This document shows positions 27,641-36,256 of a stretch of DNA of 64,000 nt, in pieces. A model generated the notes under the pieces. The model was not told the DNA's origin and ran no database searches. It was given only the letters and a program-made list of their open reading frames with translations. A program made the position numbers and the translations under genes. Origin of the DNA: Saccharopolyspora gloriosae (GTDB lineage Bacteria > Actinomycetota > Actinomycetes > Mycobacteriales > Pseudonocardiaceae); NCBI RefSeq assembly GCF_014203325.1, contig NZ_JACHIV010000001.1, positions 3,411,501-3,475,500 of the forward strand, read 5' to 3'. Positions within the stretch are counted from its first letter, which is position 1. The number at the start of each line of letters is the position of its first letter.

Positions 27641-29778
27641 GCCCCGTCGTCCTCCGTCTCCTCATCGGAGCCGATTTCATCAGCCGCAAAGCGCTGGATG
27701 GCCGCGCGTATCTCGGCGGTGAAGTAGCCGCGAACCCGCTTGGTCTCGCCGTCGTCGGCGGGAACCCGGTTGCGGGTCGGGCGGCATCCGAGGTCGCCCA
27801 TCTGCTGAGCGAAGATGCCGGGAACCACGTCGAGCGCAGCGGTCAGTTCGCCGGACGGCACGAAGTCCCTTTCGTCGAGTTCCGAGCCGAGGTAGTGGCA
27901 CACGGACGCCAGGGGTTCGGGCAGGTTCTCCGGGATCGGCGCGCGGGCGGTCCCCGCACCGAGTGCCTTCACCACTGCGGTTTCGTCGATCGCCCGGTGA
28001 GCGTCGTCGCCGTTGGCATGTCCTGTGAGCGTCCCCGTGGCTTCCCGCAATGCTCGGCCGCGCTGGCAGATGTTCCGCCACTCGGCGTTGAGCATGTAGT
28101 AGGTCCGCACGATCAGCGCCAACGTCTCCTCGCCCGCATCGGTGTCGCCGTCCGGGCGGAGGATGCCAACTCCCTTGTGATTGGTGAGCAGCGTCGAGGC
28201 GTCGAAACCTCGGGTGTTCATCTGCTCGCCGAGCACGATGTTGGAGTCCCGCCAATCCATCACCCGCAACGCGAACCGCGATCCGAGCACGGCCCGCAGA
28301 CGGGACGGGATCGTGTTCGAGTCCGGCCGTTGCGTGGCGAGCACGACCACCACGCCGACCGCCGGCCCCTTTCGTGCGAGGTAGGTCAGCAGGTCCGCGA
28401 TGTACCCGCCGAGCGTCGTCTTCCGCCCGCCTACGTCCTCGCGTTCCGGGTTCTCCAAGAACACCTGAACCTCATCGATGATCACAGCGGTGATCGGCAT
28501 CGCAAGCGCTGAATCTCTAGATATGGCAGGGGTAATCTTCGACTCGGGGCAAACGTCATCGTCCAACTTGGACATACGGGAGTAGCGGCTCTGCACCTCG
28601 GCGACCAACTCGGCGAGGTGATCCCGAACAGCCGTCGCGTGCTCGATCTCGTCTCCGCAGACGAACCGGTGCGCCACAGCCTCGGCAGCCTCCCAGTCCT
28701 TCCCGCCCTTCCCATCGAAGACGTAGAGCCGGGTGTGCGGATCGAGGACCAGTCCGGCCGCCGGAACTCGAACCGCCGAAGTCTTGCCCTGCCGAGGGAT
28801 AGCGCCGACGAGTAGCGAGGTCCACACCAACGGCAGGTCGACCTTCCGATTGCGCGCGTCCACTCCGAACGGGATCGGTCGCCATGCGTCCCACCACTCC
28901 GCTTCGAGCAGCGGGAACCGAACCGGCGGACCGGCGTACGGGTCCTCGTCAGCCACCCACAGGAAGACCCGACCGGCGTGCCCACCGCGACCGCGCACCC
29001 GCTCGACGACAAGCTGAACCTCGTCGACCGCCAACGCGGAGGCGAGCGCTTCCCGGTTCTTCACGACGTCGGCCGCCTTGCGAGTGGCCGGAAGGTCCAC
29101 TGTGATCGCCCAGCCGTCGCCCGCACGCGACGCGCGCTCGACCAGACGCAGTGACTCGTCCTTGCCGACCAGCTTCGCGTCCCGGAAAGCGTCCACGAGA
29201 ACTTGAGGTTCCATCGCCCACGCGAACGAACGCGGACCGGACAGCACCGCTTTGCGGCCCGGAGCGCCTTCCTTCCGGCGACCGGTGACGGCGAGAGCGA
29301 CCGCCACAACGCCACCCGATCCCCACAGCGCCACCGTCCCGAAGCACAGGTCTGCGACGAGGAGCACCGAAGCCGTGAACAGCGCGACGGCACCCGTGAG
29401 CTTCCACCGGAACAAGGTGAGTTCACGGATCTCAATGAACTTGTCCGCCAACTTCTCGGACTGCTCGGCCGCTTCCCGGTAGTCCACGACGCGCACCCAC
29501 CGGCGCCACGTCCGCACGGCCAGCACCAGGCCGCGCCACACCGCACCGACGAACGACTTCGGCGAGCCGAGCAGGAACAGCGCGACATCCACCGCGGCGT
29601 TCTTGGCGGCTTCCCGTGAACGCAGCCCCGCCGGAATGTGCGTGGAGCTTCGCCACCACCTCGCGAAGCGTCGCCAACGGCTCGGCTTCGGCACCGGCGA
29701 GACGTCATCGACGAGATCCGCCTCGAACACGTGCCGTTCGACGTGCCCGAAAGAGCCCGAACCTTCCTCCGTACTCAT
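27637..29778 (-). CDS. FtsK/SpoIIIE-family DNA translocase (TraB-like)
   Basis: A 713-residue protein with two or three membrane segments in residues 60-180 and a C-terminal motor domain: Walker A GAIPRQGKTS, VFDGKGGKDW, Walker B AVIIDEVQVF and the LATQRPDSNTIPSRLR sensor region. A C-terminal winged-helix part follows (YFTAEIRAAIQRF). In actinobacterial conjugative elements a single FtsK-like protein moves double-stranded DNA between mycelia. The ATG at 29778 has GGAGG seven bases upstream and overlaps the preceding stop (ATGA). Confidence 0.87.
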   Translation of the reverse strand: MSTEEGSGSFGHVERHVFEADLVDDVSPVPKPSRWRRFARWWRSSTHIPAGLRSREAAKNAAVDVALFLLGSPKSFVGAVWRGLVLAVRTWRRWVRVVDYREAAEQSEKLADKFIEIRELTLFRWKLTGAVALFTASVLLVADLCFGTVALWGSGGVVAVALAVTGRRKEGAPGRKAVLSGPRSFAWAMEPQVLVDAFRDAKLVGKDESLRLVERASRAGDGWAITVDLPATRKAADVVKNREALASALAVDEVQLVVERVRGRGGHAGRVFLWVADEDPYAGPPVRFPLLEAEWWDAWRPIPFGVDARNRKVDLPLVWTSLLVGAIPRQGKTSAVRVPAAGLVLDPHTRLYVFDGKGGKDWEAAEAVAHRFVCGDEIEHATAVRDHLAELVAEVQSRYSRMSKLDDDVCPESKITPAISRDSALAMPITAVIIDEVQVFLENPEREDVGGRKTTLGGYIADLLTYLARKGPAVGVVVVLATQRPDSNTIPSRLRAVLGSRFALRVMDWRDSNIVLGEQMNTRGFDASTLLTNHKGVGILRPDGDTDAGEETLALIVRTYYMLNAEWRNICQRGRALREATGTLTGHANGDDAHRAIDETAVVKALGAGTARAPIPENLPEPLASVCHYLGSELDERDFVPSGELTAALDVVPGIFAQQMGDLGCRPTRNRVPADDGETKRVRGYFTAEIRAAIQRFAADEIGSDEETEDDGA

Positions 29779-30458
29779 CCGCGCACCTCCTCGGCGAGCG
29801 TCGCGGCGAGCCGGGACGACAGCCCACGCGAGCAACCGGCGACCTCCCGAACCCAGGCAGGCGTGACGACCGTTCCAGGAGTCCACGCCGACCGGGCGCG
29901 GTCCAAGTACTCGTCGAAGCTCACCCGCCGCTTCGGACCGGCCTCCTCGTCCACGGCCGGAGCTGGGTGTTCATCGACGTTCACAGCCATCCCGCGTGCG
30001 GCTTCGCCGAGCTTGTCCCGGAGGTCGGTCACGGCCTCGGCGGCGACGAATACCACCAGCGGCGGGACCGAGTGCAGCACCGCCAGGGCCGCAGAAGCGT
30101 CCGCGAACGCCTGCCAGGTGTTCATGACATAGGTGGCCGCGAGCGTGAACCACTTCGCGCCGCGAACCCACCCACCGGTGCGGATGCCGTACCGGGCGGT
30201 GACCTGCTCGGCCCGGAGTACCGCGAGCAGCACTAGCGACACCATCGGATCGAGCAGCCACGCGGCCCACCAAGGCAGCGACCACACCGCGGCACCGGCA
30301 GCGGCGAAGCTCTGAACGTTGGTCATGGTGAACGCGAGCCCGAGCAGGATTCCCGTCCAGCACAACCGGTCCACTTGCGACCGGGTCCGCTCGATTGTCT
30401 CGACTTCGGGTGAGGCGGGCGGCTCGTGCCGCCCGCTCTCGGCATCCCGCCGGTTCAT
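29775..30458 (-). CDS. Spd-like membrane protein (DUF2637-like)
   Basis: A 227-residue protein with four hydrophobic segments between residues 30 and 150 (LCWTGILLGLAFTMTNVQSF, WWAAWLLDPMVSLVLLAVL, FTLAATYVMNTWQAF, ALAVLHSVPPLVVFVAA) and a basic cytosolic C-terminus. This architecture matches the spread (Spd/DUF2637) proteins next to tra genes, which help the element move through the recipient mycelium. It overlaps the genes on both sides by four bases (ATGA). Confidence 0.7.
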   Translation of the reverse strand: MNRRDAESGRHEPPASPEVETIERTRSQVDRLCWTGILLGLAFTMTNVQSFAAAGAAVWSLPWWAAWLLDPMVSLVLLAVLRAEQVTARYGIRTGGWVRGAKWFTLAATYVMNTWQAFADASAALAVLHSVPPLVVFVAAEAVTDLRDKLGEAARGMAVNVDEHPAPAVDEEAGPKRRVSFDEYLDRARSAWTPGTVVTPAWVREVAGCSRGLSSRLAATLAEEVRG

Positions 30459-30781
30459 CGTCGGCCGCCCTTCCGGCGCGGTGTCTCGACGGTGACGGTC
30501 AACGCCTTGGTCACGGTGTAGGCGGCGAACAGCGCGGGGACCGCGAGCACCGTCCAGAGGAGCGCCCGGTTCTCGGCGTGGCTGATCACGATCCACTGCA
30601 CGCCGACGATCACAGCCGCGCCGAGCAGCACGCGGCTCGCGAGCGACATCAGCCGTGTGCCGACCTGCGCAGCGTCGTGCGCTTTCCGTGCGGCCCGCGC
30701 GCTGGCCCGGCGTAGCGCGACCAGGGCGACGAGCACGGCGACGCCGATCAGGATCTCTACCGGGGTGAGTTGGGGCATCAT
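30455..30781 (-). CDS. Small membrane protein of the transfer operon
   Basis: A 108-residue protein with an N-terminal membrane helix (VEILIGVAVLVALVAL), a basic region, two further hydrophobic stretches and a basic tail ending RRKGGRR. The first of two tandem ATGs has GGAGG nine bases upstream. It lies two bases after the WhiB-like gene and overlaps the next. SpdB-like by position and topology only. Confidence 0.65.
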   Translation of the reverse strand: MMPQLTPVEILIGVAVLVALVALRRASARAARKAHDAAQVGTRLMSLASRVLLGAAVIVGVQWIVISHAENRALLWTVLAVPALFAAYTVTKALTVTVETPRRKGGRR

Positions 30782-30783
30782 GG

Positions 30784-31125
30784 TCAGTCACCTCCCTCGG
30801 CGCGTTCACCGCGCTGGAGCCAGTGCATGAGCAGGTCGCGCCGGTCGTCCTCGGGCAGTGCGCCGAAGACCCCAACGGTGTTCTCGCCAGCGGTGCGGAG
30901 TTCCAGTTCCAGGCACTCGTCCTGAACCGGGCAGCCCTCGCAGAGCCGGGCGGCAAGCTCCCGATCCGAGAACGGTTCCTCGGGCGGCTCGTCGTGCGGG
31001 TCGCTGGTCATGCAGCTGCCGTTGCGGCCGACGATCTCGGTGAGCGAGGCGGTCGGCACCCAGCGCAGCCGATCCAGCCGCCACGCGATCCCGATCAGCC
31101 GGAGGTCGTTGAACGGCGTGCTCAT
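30784..31125 (-). CDS. WhiB-family iron-sulfur regulator
   Basis: A 113-residue WhiB-like protein. The four cluster ligands are Cys38, Cys62, Cys65 and Cys71 (CEGCPVQDEC), followed by the turn GVFGALPEDDR, which corresponds to GVWGG in the family, and a short basic end. The loop between the first and second Cys is rich in Asp, Glu and Pro. The ATG overlaps the upstream stop (ATGA). It could regulate the element or sense redox state. Confidence 0.85.
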   Translation of the reverse strand: MSTPFNDLRLIGIAWRLDRLRWVPTASLTEIVGRNGSCMTSDPHDEPPEEPFSDRELAARLCEGCPVQDECLELELRTAGENTVGVFGALPEDDRRDLLMHWLQRGERAEGGD

Positions 31126-31337
31126 CGGCCACCCCCGGAACGGATCTCGGTGGGCTCGCCGAGCAGCCGCGTGAGGGCGCTGGCCGGAACGACGAGCCGA
31201 CCGCGCCGCAGGACGGCGCGAAGGTGCCCGACGCGAACGGCGCGGGAGGCGGTCGCCGTCTCGACGCCGAGGATCGAAGCGGCTTGCCGAACCGTGTAGA
31301 AGGTCGAACGGTCGGCGGGACGAATAGCAGATCGCAT
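31122..31337 (-). CDS. Excisionase-like helix-turn-helix protein
   Basis: A 71-residue protein with a winged helix of the MerR/Xis type: FYTVRQAASILGVETATASRAVRVGHLRAVLRRGRLVVPASALTRLL. The ATG at 31337 has AAGGGG seven bases upstream and is preferred to a TTG one codon earlier. It is the first gene of the leftward operon, facing the XRE gene across a 30-bp palindrome. A role as excisionase or directionality factor is inferred from size and position. Confidence 0.75.
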   Translation of the reverse strand: MRSAIRPADRSTFYTVRQAASILGVETATASRAVRVGHLRAVLRRGRLVVPASALTRLLGEPTEIRSGGGR

Positions 31338-31356
31338 CAAAAATCCCCTTGGATTA

Positions 31357-31386
31357 CTGATTTCATCATTATGTTGATGAAATCAG
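31357..31386. promoter_or_regulatory. 30-bp operator-like palindrome
   Basis: The arms CTGATTTCATCA (31357-31368) and TGATGAAATCAG (31375-31386) are perfect reverse complements around a 6-base spacer. They lie between the divergent excisionase-like and XRE genes and are AT-rich against the background. This is the probable switch controlling the transfer/integration operon. A related GATTTCATC string recurs at 31915-31923, upstream of the next regulator gene. Confidence 0.75.
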
Positions 31387-31496
31387 CGCATGAATGGACG
31401 TGTTCGTTCGCCGTGCCGCGAAAAGCGCGGTGTCACGGGTGGAAGGAAGAGCGAGAACGGTTAACCTCGGCGCCGAGGCGGAGCGCGGAGGAATAG

Positions 31497-31877
31497 GTGT
31501 CGGAAGATTGGGCGTCAGTCGCCAAGGCCATAAACGAGCGCGTCAACGCGCTCGGATGGCGCCAACGGGAACTCGCGGACCGATCGCGCGTCTCGCAAGC
31601 GATCGTCAGGGAGATCCAGCACCACACGGTGGAGCGCCGGCGGAGCGCGCGAACGCTGGAGTCCCTGTCCACCACCCTCGGGTGGCACCCGCAGCACCTC
31701 GACGCCGTGCTGAACGGGCGCACACCACCTGAGCAGTCCGAAGACACCGGCCGCGGCGACTCGCTGGCGTCCAGGTTGGACGCCGTCGAGGACCGCCTGG
31801 CCGAGATCACCGAGCGCTTGGACGACTTGAAGACCGACCTGAGAACGGTGGCCGAGAATGTCCGCCCGAACCGGTAG
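31497..31877 (+). CDS. XRE-family regulator with C-terminal coiled coil
   Basis: A 126-residue protein. Residues 5-70 form a Cro/CI-type helix-turn-helix (INERVNALGWRQRELADRSRVSQAIVREIQ...LESLSTTLGWHPQHLDAVL). Residues 90-120 are a predicted coiled coil (RLDAVEDRLAEITERLDDLKTDL). The GTG has GGAGG five bases upstream. By position it is the likely repressor acting at the palindrome 31357-31386. Confidence 0.82.
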   Translation: MSEDWASVAKAINERVNALGWRQRELADRSRVSQAIVREIQHHTVERRRSARTLESLSTTLGWHPQHLDAVLNGRTPPEQSEDTGRGDSLASRLDAVEDRLAEITERLDDLKTDLRTVAENVRPNR

Positions 31878-32016
31878 CGGGAAATTCGCCGCCGTGGTGT
31901 TTTCCATGCCATTGATTTCATCTGGAATCGCCGCCGATCCCCATGCGGATTCGACGCACTTCCAGTGCATGAGCAGTGCGGAACCAGTGCACAACGGCTT
32001 TGCGAGGCGCTGAACG

Positions 32017-33693
32017 ATGGACCTGACCAGCGGCTGGACGGGCGAGACCGCGTGCGCATTACAAGCGGCGTTAAGGCTCAGCAATGAGGGATTCGCCGAG
32101 CACCTCGGAATCGGTGTGCGCACCGTGGCCGGGTGGCATCAGAAACCGGACCTACGTCCGAAATCCGAGATGCAACAGCTCCTCGACACCGCGTTGGAGC
32201 AGGCTTCGGCTCAGGCGAAGGACCGCTTCGCCGCGCTCACCGCAAACTCGACGGAACAGGATGTCCGCAACGAACTGTCAGGCAGCGTCTCTGGCTTGGT
32301 CTTTCAGGTAGGGCAGCACGTCGGCGACACCCATGTGCACCAGCACTTCTCCTCGGATACGGGCTCGGCGGAGCGGGTCTCTGCGGTCACCGAAGCTGAG
32401 CGCCGGTTAAGCGCAGACCCGAACATCGGTGCGGCGCTGGACTGGGTCGACAACAGGGCTGGATGGGAACCTGGCACCGCGCGCAGGAAGACTGCGGCAC
32501 GGTTAGCGGAGCTCGACGCGAGCTCTTTACAGGACCGAGGAAAACGCCGCGGGCGAGTGAATCAGCGCGACATCGCGCACGCACTTGCCGAGTACTACCG
32601 GGACCGTCCGGACACTCACGGGCTCTACAGCGCGCGGTACGGCGACCACGAGTCGGCGACGAGCATCCTCACCAGCTCGGATTGGCTCGATCTGAACGCG
32701 CCTCTCATCGCATCGCATGACCGGCTTCGAGCTTCGACTGCGGCTGACGCCGAACTGTCGTTGGACGAGGAAGCCGCCTCGCGTGCCATCGATCGGCTGG
32801 CGGAGACGCTGACGCTCGGAATCCGCATGGTCGACATGCCGCTATACCGGCTGCTTGGCGTCGACTTCGAAGGTGGGCGGGTCGGCGGGTCACTCGGGAT
32901 GACGCGGTTCGTCGAGTACGCGCTGACGATGGATCTACTCGAAGCCGAGCTGGTCGACGCGCTCACCTCGGGCCAAGTGCCGGAACCGGGGGCGCTCTCG
33001 CTACGGGACCGCCACCTGCCCGACGTGGCATCGGTGTTGGACATGTCCGGGCGGCTCTGTTCCGGCGGCACGCTGGCCTTGTGCGCCTTCGCGCGCCCGG
33101 CGAGCCCACTCCGCGGTGAAGCCGACTACCTGTTGCTCGTTCAGGAGCGTTCGGGCCACGTCGTGAACGCCTCCCGACGCCTGGCCGTCACGCCGAAGGG
33201 CTTCCACCAACCGTTGACCGACGTGCGCGCCGATGCGCAGGTCGGCGCGACGCTGCGGCGCGAGATGGAAGAGGAGCTGTTCGGCCGCGACGAGATCGAC
33301 AACACCGTGGGCGACCAACGCAAGGCCGACCCGATGCACCCGAGTCGTCTCTCCGAGCCGATGCGCTGGCTGCTCGATGAGCCCGGCCGACTGCGGACGG
33401 AGTGCACCGGTTTCGGCCTGAACCTGGTCAGCGGGAACTTCGAGTTCGCCGGGCTGATCGTCGTCGAAGACGAGGAGTTCTGGAACCGCTTCGGCGGGCA
33501 GATCGAAGCCAACTGGGAGACGGCGAACCTACGGCAGTACTCCAGCCTCGACGGCGAAGCGCTGGCCGACCTGGTGCGCGATGTAGCGTGGAGCAACGAA
33601 GGATTGTTCGCGCTGCTGCAAGGACTTCGGCGGCTCGCGAACCTTGGCGGCGAGCGGGTGGACCTGCCGGAAATCGGATGGGAGCTTCGGTAG
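32017..33693 (+). CDS. HTH regulator with large C-terminal Nudix-like domain, paralogue 1
   Basis: A 558-residue protein. The N-terminus (ALRLSNEGFAEHLGIGVRTVAGWHQKP) is a helix-turn-helix. The long remainder includes ALDWVDNRAGWEPGTARRK, MPLYRLLGVDFEGGRVGGS and a helix TLRREMEEELFGRDE, which resembles the Nudix REUxEExGU signature with an extra residue before the Gly. Residues from about 130 onward are clearly homologous to the protein encoded at 34012-35691. It may be a ligand- or nucleotide-sensing regulator. It overlaps the cupin gene start (TAGTG). Confidence 0.65.
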   Translation: MDLTSGWTGETACALQAALRLSNEGFAEHLGIGVRTVAGWHQKPDLRPKSEMQQLLDTALEQASAQAKDRFAALTANSTEQDVRNELSGSVSGLVFQVGQHVGDTHVHQHFSSDTGSAERVSAVTEAERRLSADPNIGAALDWVDNRAGWEPGTARRKTAARLAELDASSLQDRGKRRGRVNQRDIAHALAEYYRDRPDTHGLYSARYGDHESATSILTSSDWLDLNAPLIASHDRLRASTAADAELSLDEEAASRAIDRLAETLTLGIRMVDMPLYRLLGVDFEGGRVGGSLGMTRFVEYALTMDLLEAELVDALTSGQVPEPGALSLRDRHLPDVASVLDMSGRLCSGGTLALCAFARPASPLRGEADYLLLVQERSGHVVNASRRLAVTPKGFHQPLTDVRADAQVGATLRREMEEELFGRDEIDNTVGDQRKADPMHPSRLSEPMRWLLDEPGRLRTECTGFGLNLVSGNFEFAGLIVVEDEEFWNRFGGQIEANWETANLRQYSSLDGEALADLVRDVAWSNEGLFALLQGLRRLANLGGERVDLPEIGWELR

Positions 33694-34037
33694 TGGGCGA
33701 CAACTGGTACAGCGGGAACGCCGCCGAAGACGGCAAGGAAACCCGCGGCTGGCTGCTCGGCCACTTCAGGCCCGAAGAGGACGTGCGTCACTCGACTGAC
33801 GCCGAAGTGAAGTGGGGCATCCACGAGCCCGGCGAGGCGCGTACGGAGTGGGCATCTGACGCCGACCGCACGACGATGCTGCTTCTCGTCCAGGGGCGGT
33901 TCCGACTCGATCTCGCCGAAACCAGCATCACGCTGGAGAACCAGGGCGACTACGCGGTTTGGGGACCGGGCCACGAACACAAGTGGGAAGCGCTGACTGA
34001 CGCGGTCGTGATCACCTTCCGCTGGCCGACGTCGTGA
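33693..34037 (+). CDS. Small cupin-like protein
   Basis: A 114-residue protein with a single-domain cupin pattern: VKWGIHEPGEARTEWASDADRTTMLLLVQGRFRLDLAETSITLENQGDYAVWGPGHEHKWEALTDAVVITFRWP. One His and several Glu/His residues could bind metal. The GTG at 33693 overlaps the stop of the preceding regulator, with GGAG eight bases upstream, so the two are co-translated. Its end overlaps the opposing paralogue by 26 bases. Role unknown, perhaps ligand sensing for the regulator pair. Confidence 0.65.
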   Translation: MGDNWYSGNAAEDGKETRGWLLGHFRPEEDVRHSTDAEVKWGIHEPGEARTEWASDADRTTMLLLVQGRFRLDLAETSITLENQGDYAVWGPGHEHKWEALTDAVVITFRWPTS

Positions 34038-35691
34038 ACTCGGCGTCCACTGTGGGCAGATCCAGGCGCGGATCATTGCTCTCGCCGAGCCTGCGAATTC
34101 CCTGAAGCAGCGCGAAAAGACCTTCGTTGCTCCACGCTTCGTCAGCGATCAGTTGGTTCCACAGCTCGCGGTCCAGTGTGGAGTAGAGCCGCAGCCCGGA
34201 CGCCTCCCAGTTCGCCTCGATGTCGCCGCCGTACCGCCTCCAGAACTCCTCATCGTCGATGACGACGAGACTCGCGAACTCGTAGTTCCCGCTCACCAAG
34301 TTGAACCCGAACCCGGTGCACTCCCGACGCAGTCGGCCGGGCTCGTCGAGCAGCCAGCGCATCGGGTCCGAGAGCCGACTCCGGTGCATCGGAGCGGCCA
34401 CGCGCGGCTCTCCAGCAGTGCCATCGACCTCGGCCCGGCCGAACAGCTCCTCTTCGAGCTCTCGAAGTAGCGTCGAACCGATCCGCGCTTCCGCGCGAGC
34501 TTCCTTCAACGGCTGGTGGAACCCCTTCGGGATCACGGCTAGCTGTCCGGTCGCGTTCAGCACGTTCCCCGAGCGCTCCTGAACGAGAAGCGCGAAGTCC
34601 GCTGGACCTCGGTACGGGTCGGCTGGTCGCGCGACCGCACAGAGCGCCAGAACTCCGCCAACGCACTTCCTCGCGCGAAGATCGAGCACTTCGGACAGGC
34701 CCGGCAGGTATTCGCCCCGGATCGGTAACTCACCGCGCCGAATCGGCTGCCCGTCGCTGATCGCGTCGAGCAGTTCGCCTTCGAGGAGATCCGAGGTAAG
34801 CGCGTACTCAGCGAAGGGCGCGAGGCCGAACGAGCCGTTCACCGCGTCGCCGGTGAGGTCGACACCGTGGAGTCTGTAGAGCGGTGCGTTGGTCATTCGC
34901 ACGCCGAGCGCCGTGGCTTCGGCAAGGCGGTGAATCGCCCTCCGGCTGTCGATGGGACTCGTCGATGATCCGGGCGCCTGATCAGCTAGCGCCAACATGT
35001 CGTGTTTCGGTGTGAGCGGGATTCCGAGGCTGGTCCAGTCTGGTCGTGCGAGAAGGCTGGTGCCGATCTCTCGGTCGTCGACGCGCACGCGGTGGATCGA
35101 GTATCCGTTGGTGACGGTCTGCCCGTAGTACTCGGCGAGCGCTTCGGCGACTGCCGTCCGTCCAACCCGACAGCGACGAGCGTTCCGGTCGAGCAGGTCG
35201 CCCGCGCTCAGTCGGGACAGGCGGGACCGAACCTTTCGCTTGGCGGTCCCGGCAGTCCACCCGGCGTGCTGATCGAGCCAGGCGAAGGCAGAAGGCAAGT
35301 CGCCGGTTACCTCTGTCCCGATCGTGGACGCCTCACTGACCGCCGCCGTGCTCGGCTCCACTTGCGTTCGAGAAGCGCTCGATCGGTCGTCGCTACGGGG
35401 TCCCGCTGAAGGAACGCCCGAAGGAACCGACTGTGGATCGGGCTCGCTGAGCAGCGTCTCAACGCTGTCGCCGAAGATCCGTTCCAACAGGCGTGCCGTC
35501 GCTGGCCGCACCCGGCCCAGCGGCTTCCCACGAGCCCCACGCCCGGCGACAAGTCGCTGCAAGTGCCGGACCCCGAGCGTGCCCACCTCGCCGTGCTCGC
35601 GCGCGTACGCCTCGGCGTACTCGGCGAACTCATCCAACGTCAGCCGCCGCTCACGTATCCGCTGTTCGAGCACCGTCCGGTAGCTCCACAC
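34012..35691 (-). CDS. HTH regulator with large C-terminal Nudix-like domain, paralogue 2
   Basis: A 559-residue protein homologous to the one at 32017-33693 over its last 430 residues: WLDQHAGWTAGTAKRK, NAPLYRLHGVDLTGDAVNGS, VIPKGFHQPL, STLLRELEEELFGRAE, DPMRWLLDEPGRLRRECTGFGFNLVSGNYEFA. The N-terminal 100 residues differ between the two, so the input or DNA-binding part has been exchanged. The GTG at 35691 has AGGGG upstream; the long extension to 36237 has no support. The two paralogues face each other around the cupin gene. Confidence 0.65.
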   Translation of the reverse strand: MWSYRTVLEQRIRERRLTLDEFAEYAEAYAREHGEVGTLGVRHLQRLVAGRGARGKPLGRVRPATARLLERIFGDSVETLLSEPDPQSVPSGVPSAGPRSDDRSSASRTQVEPSTAAVSEASTIGTEVTGDLPSAFAWLDQHAGWTAGTAKRKVRSRLSRLSAGDLLDRNARRCRVGRTAVAEALAEYYGQTVTNGYSIHRVRVDDREIGTSLLARPDWTSLGIPLTPKHDMLALADQAPGSSTSPIDSRRAIHRLAEATALGVRMTNAPLYRLHGVDLTGDAVNGSFGLAPFAEYALTSDLLEGELLDAISDGQPIRRGELPIRGEYLPGLSEVLDLRARKCVGGVLALCAVARPADPYRGPADFALLVQERSGNVLNATGQLAVIPKGFHQPLKEARAEARIGSTLLRELEEELFGRAEVDGTAGEPRVAAPMHRSRLSDPMRWLLDEPGRLRRECTGFGFNLVSGNYEFASLVVIDDEEFWRRYGGDIEANWEASGLRLYSTLDRELWNQLIADEAWSNEGLFALLQGIRRLGESNDPRLDLPTVDAEFTTSASGR

Positions 35692-35938
35692 CGCCGATCC
35701 CCTCCCCGAAGAGGCCGCCCCGTGTCGTCCGCAAGCCGTCCCGAAGTCGTTCCGTCTCGATTTCGGCGACAACAAGCTGATTTCAGTCTGACACGGACCG
35801 AACACACACGGTCCATTGAGTCGTCCGGCGTCGAGCGCTCCGCCTCTATTGCGCCGCCGCCGGACCACCGCGGGCGGAGCCGGCAAACCCCCGATCCCCG
35901 GTTCCGCCCGCGGCCCAACTTCACCAAGGAGCAGCCGC

Positions 35939-36229
35939 GTGTCCGACACGATCCAGTGGTTCCAGTACAAGCCCGGCCTCGTCGGCGAAACCCAACGCGT
36001 CACCCACTGCACCCGCATCACCGTCGGAGACCGGATCCGCTCTTGGTGCCGCCGCGAATTCGACGTCTCCGCCGTCGAAGAGGCGGCAGAGCCCGGCGCA
36101 GAGCCAGGTCCCGGCCAAGTCGCGCCCTGCGGACCGTGCGTCCCGTGTCTACTGCTCGCCACTGCTGCAACCGAGCAATCCCCGGCCCAGCCACCCGCCC
36201 GCGCCGCGCTCGCAGTCGGGCATCCATAA
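35939..36229 (+). CDS. Small element protein with CxxCxxC
   Basis: A 96-residue protein starting MSDTIQWFQYKPGLVGETQRVTHCTRITVGDRIRSWC, with a CGPCVPC cluster near residue 70. The GTG has AGGAG eight bases upstream. It is divergent from paralogue 2. No family was recognised. The cysteines could bind zinc. Confidence 0.5.
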   Translation: MSDTIQWFQYKPGLVGETQRVTHCTRITVGDRIRSWCRREFDVSAVEEAAEPGAEPGPGQVAPCGPCVPCLLLATAATEQSPAQPPARAALAVGHP

Positions 36230-36256
36230 CTAGTCATGTGCTGCCGATACGCCTGG

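Noticed and set aside
35692-36237. Extension of the second Nudix-like regulator to 36237
   Set aside because: It overlaps a divergent small gene and carries no family similarity. The GTG at 35691 makes both paralogues the same length.
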